Shown one piece after another: positions 1 to 10,870 of a stretch of DNA of 64,000 bases. The stretch's first letter is position 1. Every line of letters begins with the position of its first letter. The DNA is from Gymnothorax reevesii (lineage: Eukaryota > Chordata > Actinopteri > Anguilliformes > Muraenidae), in contig CM056587.1 in assembly GCA_029721435.1 (NCBI GenBank), positions 15,161,667 to 15,225,666 of the forward strand. The letters are read 5' to 3'. The notes beneath the pieces were generated by a model. That model had not been told where the DNA came from and did not search any database. It saw only the letters and a program-made list of their open reading frames with translations. A program made the position numbers and the translations under genes.

Positions 1-593
1 AAGTGTTTCAAGGAGTTGACTACAAATGTGACCAATATCAAAAGTGAACATATATTCTCAACTACATCCTTTCATTTTGATGCGAAAACCCAGAGCATCT
101 GACATAACTTGGTAAACAAGTCTCTCATTTCGGCGAACATTAAATAGTTACTTGAATAAAATTACCTTTGTAAATTTTTTTCCAATTGAGAACAACTAAA
201 GTTAGCTCTAACAAGTTGACGCAATTTTTTTTACTTTGATCGAAAGTATGAATTTTTTGTTTTCCAAAGAAAAGTACATTTTCATGCATTTCACAACATT
301 TTTTTCCATGTCACAAACAATTAAAATTAATCAGATGATTTTCACAGAATGATCTACATTTTTGCATAGAGGCTTATTATCAGCAACTGTCAGTGCTCTG
401 CATCAATCTCCTGGGATGGCTGCTAATTCAAGTTAAGCATTTTATAAGTCTAATTGATCATTAGAAAATTCTTCTGCAAATGTGTTACACAGCTGAAAAC
501 CGTTGAACTAATAAGGGAGCGCAAAAGGGAGCATGGCATTCTTGAGGTTGGTTTAGTACCTGAAGCATCAGCAGTTGTTTGTTTGTTTACAGG
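1..593. other. AT-rich intergenic DNA, nothing recognised
   Basis: No reading frame of note, no recognisable repeat ends and no RNA gene seen. The sequence is AT-rich with short T and A runs. Confidence 0.5.
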
Positions 594-599
594 CTCAAA

Positions 600-917
600 A
601 TGGCCAGAAAGAAAGAACTTCCTTTAGAGTCCCATCAGTCTATTGTTGTGCTTAGAAAAGAAAGCTATTCAATGTGAGAAATTGAAAACTTAAAATCTCT
701 TACCATGTTGTCAACTACTCCCTTCAGAGAGCAGCACAAACTGGCACTAACAATGACAGAAAAAAGGAGCGGAAGACCCCGATGCTCAACTGTGCAAGAA
801 GACAAATATCTGAGAGTCTGTAGTTTAAGACAAAGACGCCTCACAGGTTGTCAACTAGTTGCGTCAAATAGTTCCTGTAGGCTTGGAAAAACTTTTTGTG
901 TGCTAACTAGAGGCTGA
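600..917 (+). pseudogene. Tc1-like transposase relic, N-terminal helix-turn-helix part
   Basis: A frame opening at an ATG at 600 starts MARKKELPLESHQSIVVL and, after one in-frame stop at 675-677, continues to 917 through EKRSGRPRCSTVQEDKYLRV. A lysine-rich start, then a GRPR turn followed by T/S-x-x-ED and a second helix, is the layout of the bipartite paired-like DNA-binding region of Tc1/mariner transposases, here the type with GRPR...TVQEDKYIRV. The catalytic DDE half is not recognisable downstream, although the frames at 955-1390 are weakly protein-like. This is a dead, truncated copy; the stop codon rules out a working product. Confidence 0.6.
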
Positions 918-2520
918 CATTTTTTCTGGAATCCTAAAGGCCAGGGGGACTCCTGTGGGATTCCCACAAGATGAGTCAATTTCACGTAACTCATATGATC
1001 TGGATGGAAAAGGAAAAAAGTCAGCAAGAGCAGGCCGGTCTGGGAATCATGATAACGGTTGTGTAGGTGGCAGAAAACCCGCATGCTGGATTCGTGGACA
1101 TTCGCACGTACGCAGGATTATTCCCACTATCTTTATTCACCAGCACCTGACAGAGGAATTTCTAGTTCGTGGGAGACTATTGACATTTTTATGGCCATCA
1201 TTGCGGCAAAAGGCACCCAACATTATTGGGCAATGTCTGGAGTGGTCACAGACCTCTGCGTAAATGGTCAGCGCCTGGTTTTCTCTTCAACTGTTAACAA
1301 AACACTGATCTGTGCCAGCAACTGGACTTATCTGATATTGCATCACCAAAATAATTCACATTACCTCCTATTTATGAATTTGCAATGACTTACTTCTCAC
1401 TGGTTTAAGGTAATAATTTCACCCATATGTTACAAATATAATGTGTATTTTTTGTTCTTGTAATTCGGCATTGTATCGGGCGTTTTATGGCAAACCGTAG
1501 TGCCTGCATATCGTATTTGGCATCATTCTACTCCGTTTAATCTCCGAAATCGCACGGGGCATATTTGGAAGGGATTAGAATTTTATCAAACCCTCAATTA
1601 ATAACTATCACTGAGAACATACTTCTGGCAATGTCCTTGCCCAATTTCCTCTGGGGAGGGGTCATATTCCTAATCTGGCTACCCAAATATTTTATGACCC
1701 CACCATAAAAACACATTATGGAGTTTGTGAGTAAAAGGGAAACAAACCATTTGTGGAAGATTGTAAACAACTTCCCGCACATGCCTCTGTCTGTCCTGTG
1801 AAGCTGAAACAATTTAGGAAGTTTGTATTCATCCTTCCCACATCATACACTTAGGGCTCTAAATTCATAGACCAGGCGCAGGCGTGGCGAATTGTGGGAG
1901 CTACGCACCAACGGGGTGTGTCCAGGCATATGTTGCAATTTCGTGCCCGATGTAGCCTGTCGCAAGTACACCGCCGTCACGCCTCTGTCACTCCTTCCGG
2001 CGCAAGTGGCAAAGAGGGAGGAGAAAAGGCTTAAGTGGGTTTAACACAGCTGAGTAAACTCTTCACCAATAAAATGAGCTCCTCTCCTCACCTTTAGAGT
2101 GCTGAAATAAAGAAGCCTCAGTCCTATATCTGTATGATGCACTAATGTTTATTTTACTTTGCTGCTTCAGGCTTGTATTCTGCACCGCTTACGTCTATAT
2201 TAAGCATTACGAATATGAGGGATTCTCGAATTATTACCATTGGCGAACTTGAATGGAATTTCAATACGAAAACTACGTCAAATCATTCAAACTTATGAAG
2301 TTGGAATGAAGTATGACGGTTGCTCATTTATTTCTTCTGCCTGCATCATTGGGAAGAGAATCGATGGATAGCGTGTTCCTATTATTACACCCTGTTACTG
2401 CTTAAAATTTAGTCATTAACATGCATGGACAACAATGTAAGATACGTTACACATTTATTTTCAATATGTGAGCTTAACTCAGTATGAGATCATCGCAGTC
2501 AGGCTGTATTCCTTTACCCC
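918..2520. other. Intergenic, unassigned; possible old repeats
   Basis: Short frames at 955-1390 have no clear family resemblance and may be decayed transposon. A GC- and CpG-richer patch at about 1855-2045, starting AGGGCTCTAAATTC, looks like part of a dispersed repeat, but I found no terminal repeats or target duplication. Nothing else recognised. Confidence 0.35.
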
Positions 2521-2581
2521 ACTAAAGACGATAAAACCTAAGTGACAATAAAAGTAGTATTAAACCAATTGCACACTGGAC

Positions 2582-3106
2582 GTGGAACAAATTTTTTGCA
2601 CGACAGATTGCGTTGCTACGTTGAACGAAGTGTCTACGTGTCCGAAAGTCGGACAAGGTTTTAATATCTCTCCGTGTCCGACAGTCGGATGGTTTCAATA
2701 TAACTTTGTGTTCGACGGTCAATTATTGTTTTTAATTTCTTCAAATCTACCGAATCTTTTAGATATTAAGCGTGAAAGTTTTGATAAGAGGACTCAGTTC
2801 TTCAAGATGAGTACCGAGAATTTCAATCACACACCACACCCATCTCGGCGCACGGCCGACTACCAAATTGTCAAAGTGGCTGTGCACGGTGTTGCACCGC
2901 GCAAAATTACCACTGCGCGGGCCGCACCGGACGAAATTACCACTGCGTGGGCTGCGCCACGCTATGCCACCCTGCGCTGTGCCAAGAAATTAGAGCCCAT
3001 AACGTTGAGAAGTCGTACTAAAAATAGCGAGCAAGCGAAAGCAAAACCAGAGTCTATCACTCGTACACTTTTGGTTCACATCCAAAAATGTGGCACTCAG
3101 AGATGA
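2582..3106 (+). other. 174-codon open frame built partly of tandem repeats, unknown
   Basis: I do not recognise this frame. It is open for 174 codons and contains two in-frame tandem arrays. The first has a 36-bp (12-residue) period from about 2637, with units starting CPKVGQGF and CPTVGWFQ; each DNA unit holds a TCCGA-NNN-TCGGA palindrome. The second has a 30-bp (10-residue) period at 2894-2983, with units APRKITTARA, APDEITTAWA and APRYATLRCA. A second frame continues after the stop to about 3245. Multiples of three in both arrays could reflect past coding use, or simply tandem duplication inside a repeat element. No splice sites, domain or family were identified. Confidence 0.2.
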
Positions 3107-3935
3107 GGAGGCCCGAAAGACGATGCTGTGGCATCGAGAGTGGGGCCCACTCTCGCTAGCAAAACAGAAGATCCTCTGATTCTTCTCCCACCCAGTGTCC
3201 CCGCAGAAGAACAATGTGATGTTGAGGCTGAGTGCTTCTCTGAATAGATGAGTGCGTGCGACTGTGCGTGTGTCCTTTCCGGCTTCGGCATACTGCATGG
3301 TCATGTAGGCCTTGTGGTTGGTTGTGGTCTCAGTGAAGCAGCCTAGCCTTGGAGTAGTAGAAGTTGGCGTGATTGCATGTGTGTGTGGATCTGTGTGTGA
3401 GAGAGCGAGAGAGAGCACCCGCTGTGGTGATGTTTGGCATTTTGTTCGCAGGCTATCTTGTCAGCTCTCGCCGTGGTGCTTTTTACAATTTGAGAGATTG
3501 CCTGTATGCACAGTTAGCTTAATGTGCTTTGTGTTTGTGTTCAATGATGTATCTGTCTGATCGTATTTGTTGTAGATGGATGGGTAAATAATGTCACATG
3601 ATTGGCCATACTGCAGGCTCTCATTTGCAAGTGCACTGATTGCATGCCAGTCTCCAATAGGCAAAACCTGGCATTTATTCAGGTGATGGCTCATGTAAGT
3701 GCCACAGATTGGTGCCAATTATTGTTGCGTCTGCATTGTAATGCACAACTTTTCCTCTTATTGTTATGAAAACAACGTGCATCCAAACAACTTTAGCCAA
3801 CACAACCTCCTATGTCAGTGTTACTTTACGAATACAGCATATCGCCGGATTTTCAAAAACTGTTGTGTGTGCGTGCGTGTTGAATACTTTTTACTTTCAC
3901 TTCAATAGATTTATAGACCAGTGCTTTTAGTTTTG
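3107..3935. other. Intergenic, nothing recognised
   Basis: Unique-looking sequence with short GA and GT runs (3397-3415, 3866-3880). No gene, RNA or repeat boundary seen. Confidence 0.4.
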
Positions 3936-3937
3936 CT

Positions 3938-4008
3938 TAAGTTAATTTTAACCAGAGTAACTGTACTTCTACTTGAGTACAATACTTGTATACTTTTTTC
4001 ACCTGTAA
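3938..4008. repeat. hAT-type MITE fragment
   Basis: The string TACTTGAGTACAATACTTG followed by TACTTTTTTCACCTG resembles the inner end of very common fish hAT elements, whose ends read ...ACTTTTCACCTCTG. Only one end is visible and no target duplication was found. Confidence 0.35.
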
Positions 4009-4069
4009 ATAAAACCCACTGTAATGTGGAAAAAAAAGAAGCCAATAAATGGCAGCATTGACTTTTTTT

Positions 4070-4498
4070 TAAGCCCAGTCTGGAGCTAGGTTTGGGCATG
4101 CCCTGGACATGCCTGAGAGGGGAAGTCCCAGAGAATTGAAAAAAAAGTCTGGAAGGTGGGAGGGGGCTGGAAAAGAGTATATAAGGAGAAAAATTGAGGG
4201 AGTAATGTGGTAGGAGAAATTCCAAGGATAAATTGTGGAAGGATACATTTGACCAGAGCTGTCACTCTTTACAAGACCAGTGAAGCTTTTTGTGGAATTT
4301 TCCCTGTGTTGGAGCATTTTCCTGTCCCAGAACATCGCAAAGCAACCGCATCTCAAGGGACTGTAAATATCTTTTTTGTTTGCTTGTTAAAATTTCAATC
4401 ATGGTCAGTGGTTTGTTTAATTAAATCTGTTTAAGTTTTAAAATTTTGTCTGTCATCCCTTGCTGTCCGATAGGTCATAACACATTGGGGTCATAACA
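4070..4498 (+). mobile_element. Solo LTR-like relic
   Basis: The block has the order expected of an LTR read on the + strand: a TATATAA box at about 4177, an ATTAAA poly(A)-type signal near 4421, and an end in GGTCATAACA at 4482 followed by a second TTGGGGTCATAACA. The same GGGGTCATAACA string, in the opposite sense of use, bounds the LTR-like block ending at 15882. No TG start or target duplication was found, so the left end is uncertain. Confidence 0.45.
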
Positions 4499-4739
4499 CT
4501 ATCATTTGGAATCTTGTTCAAACTTGAAAGAACCTGGTGTGTTGTGATTTTATAAAGTTCAACCATGTAAGGTACATAAAGTCAAGAAATTCACATGCAG
4601 TGTTATAAGAATTGTCCTAATGTAGGGGTTAGATGCTTAAATGGTAGATATTATATCCGACAAAGTAATGTGAAGGAAATAAACTATTGCTTTTAGTACA
4701 AGGAATTTAAGAGTTAAAAGAATTCATAAAAATGCCTAG

Positions 4740-5560
4740 ATATTTGTCAAAGAAATTGGGGAGCTTGAGTAATTTTCTTTCTGGGGGCCCAAAATCCCTA
4801 GCTGTGCCCCTGTTAAGGACCATCGAACACTGGGCCAGGAAACACGTGGAGGGGTTGCTGTTGTTGGGGTCCAACACCGGTCGGTTTGATTCCTGATGGG
4901 TGATTGCCTGAGAGAGAGTCTGCTGCAGAATAGACCTGGCTGCTTGAGCAGCAGTGGTAGAATCCCAGGAAGTTGTAGCGTCAAGTTGATTGGATGAGGG
5001 TTCAAATAGACTGGTGAAACTGGTGGAGCTCTTCCTTGTGCTGACCTATCCACACGCTCTGAGACCTCAAGGCATCAACCGGACGGAGTGTCTCTGCTGG
5101 TTCCCTTTCTGGGCTGGATTGTGCTATAATGATCCAGACAAGGAACCAAATGCAGAGTCAAAAAACAATCCAATGAAGATGTTTATTGATAAGAATATGG
5201 TAATGGTAGGAAGGGACAGAGCTAAGAGTAGGGAAAGCTCAGTTCCTCTGGTTTAATGGGAAAGTAAGGGGCGTTACGTGCCTGACCTGTGGCCTCCTGG
5301 AGCGGAAGCCAGGTGGTGTTCACCCTCGCCAGAGCAGAACTGTCAGGCAGCAGATCGGATGGGCTTAGCGGGCATGCTATCCCAATCCTGAAGATTAATG
5401 AAAGGTTGGGAGATGTTGCTAATAAACTGGGTAGACGAACAAACTGGAGAGGCAGTTTAACATGAATGTGGTCCCAATCCTGTGGATCAAAAATAAGGCC
5501 TGGAGGTTTGTTCCTATTGATAAAGCTTTGAAAAGTGCTTCCATATATCACTATTGTAAA
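4740..5560 (-). mobile_element. Decayed LTR retrotransposon fragment (probable LTR end plus leader)
   Basis: On the minus strand, an AATAAA at about 5189 is followed by a GACTCTGCATTTGGTTCC string typical of the R-U5 part of fish gypsy-type LTRs, ending near 5110. The next 300 bp on the minus strand (5053-4740) stay open and Gln/Ser/Pro-rich, as the start of a gag region might. No conserved gag, protease or RT motif is visible, so the assignment rests on arrangement only. Confidence 0.3.
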
Positions 5561-5760
5561 GGTTATAACAATTTTCGAAAACTGAACTCTTTAACTTGAC
5601 AAATAATCTGATAGGTTGCTTAAGGTTATATAGCAAGTGCCAATCCAGAAGCTTTGCTTGACACAAAATAAAGTTCTCTACTCCATGGAAACACGAGGGA
5701 GTGGGGCACTCCAATGAATTACACCTGGAAGGGGGAGGCATTCACACTAAGCCAATGAGG

Positions 5761-5765
5761 GATAC
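5761..5765. repeat. Target-site duplication GATAC, left copy
   Basis: GATAC sits directly before the LTR and again at 6821-6825 directly after it. Confidence 0.85.
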
Positions 5766-6820
5766 TGTTGTGTTCCAGGGTTCTGGCCTTTGGCCAGAAC
5801 AGTATTATTCATGGTTTTAACAGTTTCATGTTCCAAGTTTCATAGTTCATAGTTCCATAGTTCATAGCCATGTTCATAGTCACAGTTTTAACAGTTTCTT
5901 GTATCAGGTTCAAGCATTTCATTATTCATGTCCATGTCCATGTTTTTACTTTTCCATGTTTTTGTTTTTGCCAGGTCTGCCATGCCACTCCACCGCTTGT
6001 CTGCGTTCCGCCCCGTGCCTTCGTTGTTGCACATTTCTGAGCTATGGTTGGCTTTGGTATTTCCCCTTCCTTCTGTGCTGTGCTGATTCGGGGCTCTCTA
6101 AGCTTAATTGGCAATTAACTGTTTTTAAGTTACTAACATTTACTAACACTCACTGGGTGGTGTAATTCTTAGATAGGCACATTACTAATATTACTAATTT
6201 AGACAGGGAGTTTATTGTCATGATTCCTGCTTTGCTATTTCAAGATCTTGCTGTGCTTTTCTGTTCTTAACATTCATGCTTGCTTCCAAACTGCATACTT
6301 AATTGGTACTTAAGCTGAGCACGCTCATTCTCTTAATGAGCAGGTCATGTCATCCAATCTCAGTCCATGTCTTGATCTTGCCATGCCTCTTGTTTCTCTC
6401 TCTCCAGGTGTTACCCATCATGTCATGATTTCCAAGCCTTTATCTGGATGCGGTGGAAGTTGGCTGGCAGACAGTGTCTCAAGTTCTTGTCCATGTTTGC
6501 AAGTTTGTTTCTAGTCGCGTCTCGTTTAGCCAAGTTCTTGTCAAGTTCCCTAGTATTTGTCCTAGCCTCTCGTCTTGTGTATATATATATTTAGTATTGT
6601 TATTTATTTTTCTTGAGTATCTTGCCTGGAGTTTCCAGTGCCTTTTTGTTTCTTGCCTTTTTGCATTTATTGTTTATAGCTCTGTGTAGCATACTTTAGT
6701 TTGTTTTTTGCAACCCTTTGGGCCAAGTTTTTTGTTGGCCCTCGTGCCTGTTTTGTTTTGTTTGGAAATAAATCCTCATTCCCTTCTCCCCGCATCTGGT
6801 GTCTTACTGATCCCATATCA
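5766..6820 (+). mobile_element. Solo LTR, 1055 bp, with 5-bp TSD (family copy 1)
   Basis: Starts TGTTGTGTTC and ends CCATATCA, so it has the TG...CA ends of an LTR, and is flanked by perfect 5-bp duplications GATAC. It is alignable over its full length with the copy at 62875-63883. An AATAAA poly(A) signal is at 6767-6772, about 50 bp before the 3' end. A short array of CATAGTTCATAG-type repeats lies at 5840-5880, and a TATATATATA tract at about 6580. No internal gag-pol follows, so this is a solo LTR left by recombination between the two LTRs of a provirus-like insertion. The open frames in it (5899-6165, 6453-6689) are not genes. Confidence 0.9.
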
Positions 6821-6825
6821 GATAC
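6821..6825. repeat. Target-site duplication GATAC, right copy
   Basis: Exact repeat of 5761-5765. Confidence 0.85.
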
Positions 6826-7100
6826 AGTACTTCTAGAAAACATGCAGGTTGCCGGGAGTAAAACAATTGGTCAGACTCAGGTTTTATGACAATAGCAGGT
6901 TCTCTCTTTGGGAAAATGCAGATATTACAAGTTTGAAATCCTTAGTTAAAAAGAATAGAATGACGTTGTTCGAACAAATTTAGGTCGAACTATGAACTAC
7001 CTCAATCACATCTGGATACATTATGCCATCTGTTAGGAATGGTACACCAACAAATCAAGTGGACTCTTAGATTGAAATTATTGATTGTGGTAATCCATGG

Positions 7101-7265
7101 TACATTAAAAAAATGTGTTAAAATGCATTTCAAAAAAGCCACCAACAGTTCAAGAATGGCATAAGGTAAAATTTGATCTTTTGCCCCTGGAATGTTTGAT
7201 ATACTGGTATGGAAGTCAATTTGCAATATTTAGTCATTTATGGACTCTATTCCTTGATTATATGG
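7101..7265 (+). pseudogene. L1-type LINE ORF2 C-terminal tail relic
   Basis: The frame reads PTVQEWHKVKFDLLPLE, then about 15 residues, then LWTLFLDYM. A PTxxEW...PLE/MEK...W.PFLxYx pattern is the usual end of ORF2 in fish L1-type LINEs. The reverse transcriptase and endonuclease are not seen, so this is a 5'-truncated, decayed copy. The solo LTR just upstream may have landed in it. Confidence 0.45.
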
Positions 7266-7949
7266 GACGTAGAATATATTCTGGTAGGTTGCCTACATCC
7301 TAAACCAAAGAACGGTGGCAGAATGCTGTGAGAAGGCTTTGTTGTTTGCATTTATTTTCTTTTACTTTTTTTTTTTGATAATACACCGTGACGCTACTGC
7401 ATTAAGACTATACTGTGCTACAGATGCAATTTTGTAGGGACTGCGATAGGGGAGGGGAATCTTCTGAGGAATCTGGTTGGGGTTTGATTAATGTAAAATC
7501 TTTGAGTAGACATATTAATTCATGTCAATTAATCAAGACATATTAATTCGTAATTACTAAAAATAGTTTCAGCAAAAAAAAAAAAACAGTTGATAAATGA
7601 TATTCAGAGTTTATCACAAGCAGTAATGCTGTGATAGCCAACATTGATACCATCACTGACATAAAGCATTAATACATGTATAGGTCGGTCAAAGGGCAGA
7701 GACCAGAAAGTATACAAAATTGTGATTTTGTTTCTTTTCCTGTGTAACTTGTGAATTTTGTGAGTCTGCTTTCTGCACAAAACTTTCGGATCAGCCTGCC
7801 GTAAAATGCAGGCTGAAATATAGAAAAAAAAAATGGAATAATGTTAAAAAGGAAAATGAGATTGCCATTATAGTCCATTATCAAAAGAAATGATCAATTC
7901 TGCAGATAACAAAAATGATAAGCACATGCATATGGACGTAGTATTTGTG

Positions 7950-8051
7950 TGTGAGAGAGGAATAGAGTGTGTCAGAAAGAGGGATTGAGAGAGGAGGGAC
8001 AGAGACTGTTTGAGAGAACGGGAGAGGCAGAGTGTGTGTTTGCACGCCTAC

Positions 8052-8082
<31 letters not shown>

Positions 8083-8245
8083 TGCACGAGAGACTGAGAA
8101 AGGGAGTGTGTGCATCTGAGAGAGGCAGACAGAGAGTGTTGGCATACATGTGTGTGAGAGAGGGAGGGAGAGCATGAGAGGCTAAGAGAGGGGGAGGAGG
8201 GAGGAGAGAGAGAGAGTGAGACTGAGAGAGAGACGGAGAGAGGTA
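7950..8245. repeat. Purine-rich GA tract with a (TG)n core
   Basis: About 300 bp of GAGA-rich sequence with a TG run at 8052-8079. The strand asymmetry produces long false open frames on the minus strand here (7881-8309), made of Ser-Leu-Ser-Leu and Thr-His repeats. Confidence 0.85.
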
Positions 8246-8540
8246 GGGAAAGACAGGTGCGCGGCACGGAGGTGTGACACGAGCACTCGGACACACTTCT
8301 CAACGCCAAACTCCAGCGAGTTCACTGCCATTCCTCTCTACACAACCACACTCCAGCTTTGGCCATTACCTCTTGCATCACTTATGGCATATTTATTGAT
8401 TCTTATTAATAGACTCTTGACTTAAAGCGTGACCCCATTAGATCATACAATCTAAATCCAGTCATGAGCCATCCTTCGGTTCCCAGAGGAGATGCCAAGA
8501 TCTGTCACTGCTCATCAGCATGAAATAAAAGCCAGGGGTG

Positions 8541-8609
8541 GGTGTATATGTGTGTGTGTGTGTGTGTGTGGGTGTGTATGTGAGTGAGAGAGAGAGAGAG
8601 AGAGAGAGA
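8541..8609. repeat. (TG)n(GA)n compound microsatellite
   Basis: TG repeat passing into (GA)n from about 8585. Confidence 0.9.
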
Positions 8610-8796
8610 TTATTTTTGGGAAGCAAAGGAGTGGTTTCCTCCTTCGAAGCACAGTTCCAGTGAAATCCCCCTAGATAAATATTGCACCATTAATGGTGAA
8701 AACACACTCCAGTATGAATTAAAAAACGATACTTCTTTTTAATTCAAGATAATAGGAGTTGATTATTTATTCTCATTTTGGGAAAGCCAGGTGATT

Positions 8797-9047
8797 TACA
8801 CTGTAAACCCTGATAGTGTGGTGAGCTCAAATGTTTTGTAAAAACTGATTACCTCAAAAAAATTGAGTATGGCCAACTTAATGATCTTGTGTTCACAGCA
8901 CTGAAGGCATGTAAAGAAAATAACATCACGTTATTTTCTTTTAGTTCCTTCCACACAATGCAATTAAGTTGGCCTACGCAATTTTTTTGAGGTAATCGGT
9001 TTCCACAAAACATTTGAGTTCACCGCACTATCAGGGTTTACAGTGTA
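8797..9047. mobile_element. Foldback MITE, 251 bp, about 105-bp inverted arms
   Basis: Starts TACACTGTAAACCCTGATAG and ends with its reverse complement CTATCAGGGTTTACAGTGTA. The arms stay complementary through CTCAAATGTTTTG, GATTACCTCAAAAAAATTG and GGCCAACTTAAT, and the centre is itself a palindrome (AGAAAATAAC-ATCAC-GTTATTTTCT, about 8917-8941). No protein is encoded. The TA at both tips would fit a Tc1/mariner-type TA target duplication, but the superfamily is not proven. Confidence 0.8.
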
Positions 9048-9049
9048 TT

Positions 9050-9949
9050 TTGATGACATTTTCATCTAGTGGGGGTACCTGTTACAAACTATTACAGAGT
9101 CGCTTGACATCTGCTTGATGCTTAATATTTCTCTTTTCTACAGGGATGGCCGTGCATATACAATACTACCCATTTCTGTTTCTTTGAATGTCTTCCCAAC
9201 ATGCTTCTGAGTGACACCTGCCACCATCAGGACATTGACATCAGTATTCACACGCGTGCCCTCATTTGGTCTAATTCTGAATGGTAACACTCAGCATGCA
9301 TCAGTGATCTCCTCAATGGGCAGAGAACAACTGTATTCTCCCATGTCGTCCCAAGAGCGCCAGTCAATTTTTCTCTTACAGCATAGAAATTGATGCAGTT
9401 CAGCCATATTCAAGGTCTACAGAGCATCTACAGGCCCACCCTCACAGAATAGCTGCTAGGTATAAAACTCATGAAATGCAATCGTGATACAGTAAGCAAA
9501 TTATCCAAATGTGTGTTTATGCCATTATTTTTTTTTTTCCCCAGCGTGGCTGCTTTTTTGTCAGTACAGCCTCCCTTTACAAGCTCACTGATGCAAGCGT
9601 TCAAAGATCAGCCCACGCTAGCATCGCTGCAGCTAGTAAACACTGGAAAAGCTCTGTCAGATGAAACGAGCTTCGCGGCAAGTCGTAAACTGACCTGTAA
9701 CGCAGCTGCTTAGTGCAGAAGACTGCCTTTGTTAAATCATTACTCTCCGTCTCGCTCTTCCCCTCTCTCACTCTCTCTCTCTCCTTTTCTCTCAAGCATC
9801 ACATCAAAGGACCTCATTATCTCCTCCTGTCATTTAAATTCAATGAGGGAATTTTTTTTTTTAACTCAGTGCAGCTTCTGTCAGCAGTTGAAACAGTGTA
9901 GAAAAACAATTCCTCCCCACCTCCTCCTTTCTGATACCTGTATTTAAAT
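9050..9949. other. Intergenic, partly unique
   Basis: No gene seen. The part at 9540-9720 is unique, GC-balanced sequence that may belong with the following regulatory-looking block; a CT-rich tract lies at 9760-9800. Confidence 0.35.
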
Positions 9950-10870
9950 AACAAATGTCTCGCCCGGTGGAGGAAACGAGGAAGAAAGCTCTTCACGTTC
10001 ACTAATAAAACCTTTCATAATTTCTTCTCTCACCACGAGGAATCAAGAATCTAACATACTGCTTTAATCATCACTATTACGACTCAGGCCACTGGTCCAA
10101 ATATTCTGGAAATGCTTGTGGAGCCACGCACAGACAATAGTTCCTTGTGATTCCGTGTGTTTCACAATGCCCTGTTAGCAGACAATCTTACTCAGCCCAA
10201 GAGATCTTTGTTGTGAAATGTTATGTGTGTGCCGAGTTTGAGCCGGTCCAGAGTAGCCTTATAACTCATTTGCAGCGCTGCGGAGAACCCGCCATTGTCA
10301 AACACAATCATGGCATGCGATGGGAACTCACACCGCTTGGGTTATTAGTGCAGGTAATTTAAAATAATGTGGCAGTTGGGTAGCACCAGCAACAATCAGG
10401 CTCACCTCATTACGTGGTCTGTAGGCTGTTATATCAATGTGCACTTGTGCACAGCAGCCTCGGTACTCTGCCTGGAACCAGGCACACTGAATGCTTCATT
10501 TAGCTCCGCAGCTGTGGCAGGATGGAACGGTAAATGACCAGCTGCGGGGGGGAAAGTGGCGAAGCATTTTAGCGTAGCGCTCTCTTACCCCGAGCCCAGC
10601 TACTGCTGCAAGGCCTTCTCCGCCTATATCCGTATAAAAGGCGAGAGGTGCTCGCGGTAAAGGTGATAACCCTTTTGTTTTGTCTGTAATCCATCACACC
10701 GGCTGTCAGAGTCAACAGCCACAGTGGGTTTTTTGAACAGGCCTTAATCTGACAGCCTCATGTATCACAAAGAGAAGGGAGAGGAATCGGATCAAAGTGG
10801 CAGGAGTTGGTGGCAGAGTGAAGCGCTCGTGTCATCGCTGTTTGTATCTTTATACCTGCTTTGACACTTT
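9950..10870. promoter_or_regulatory. Candidate long-range regulatory block 1
   Basis: About 900 bp of non-repetitive sequence without coding potential but with a much more even composition than its surroundings. It holds E-box CAGCTG sites (for example in CCGCAGCTGTGGC, GACCAGCTGCGG), a CGTATAAAAGGCG motif at about 10632, and TAAT/ATTA cores. This texture is what vertebrate conserved non-coding elements near developmental genes look like. It lies 35 kb upstream of shox, its only visible candidate target. No alignment was possible. Confidence 0.35.

Noticed and set aside
7881..8309. 142-codon minus frame rich in Ser, Leu and His
   Set aside because: Produced by GA and TG simple repeats.
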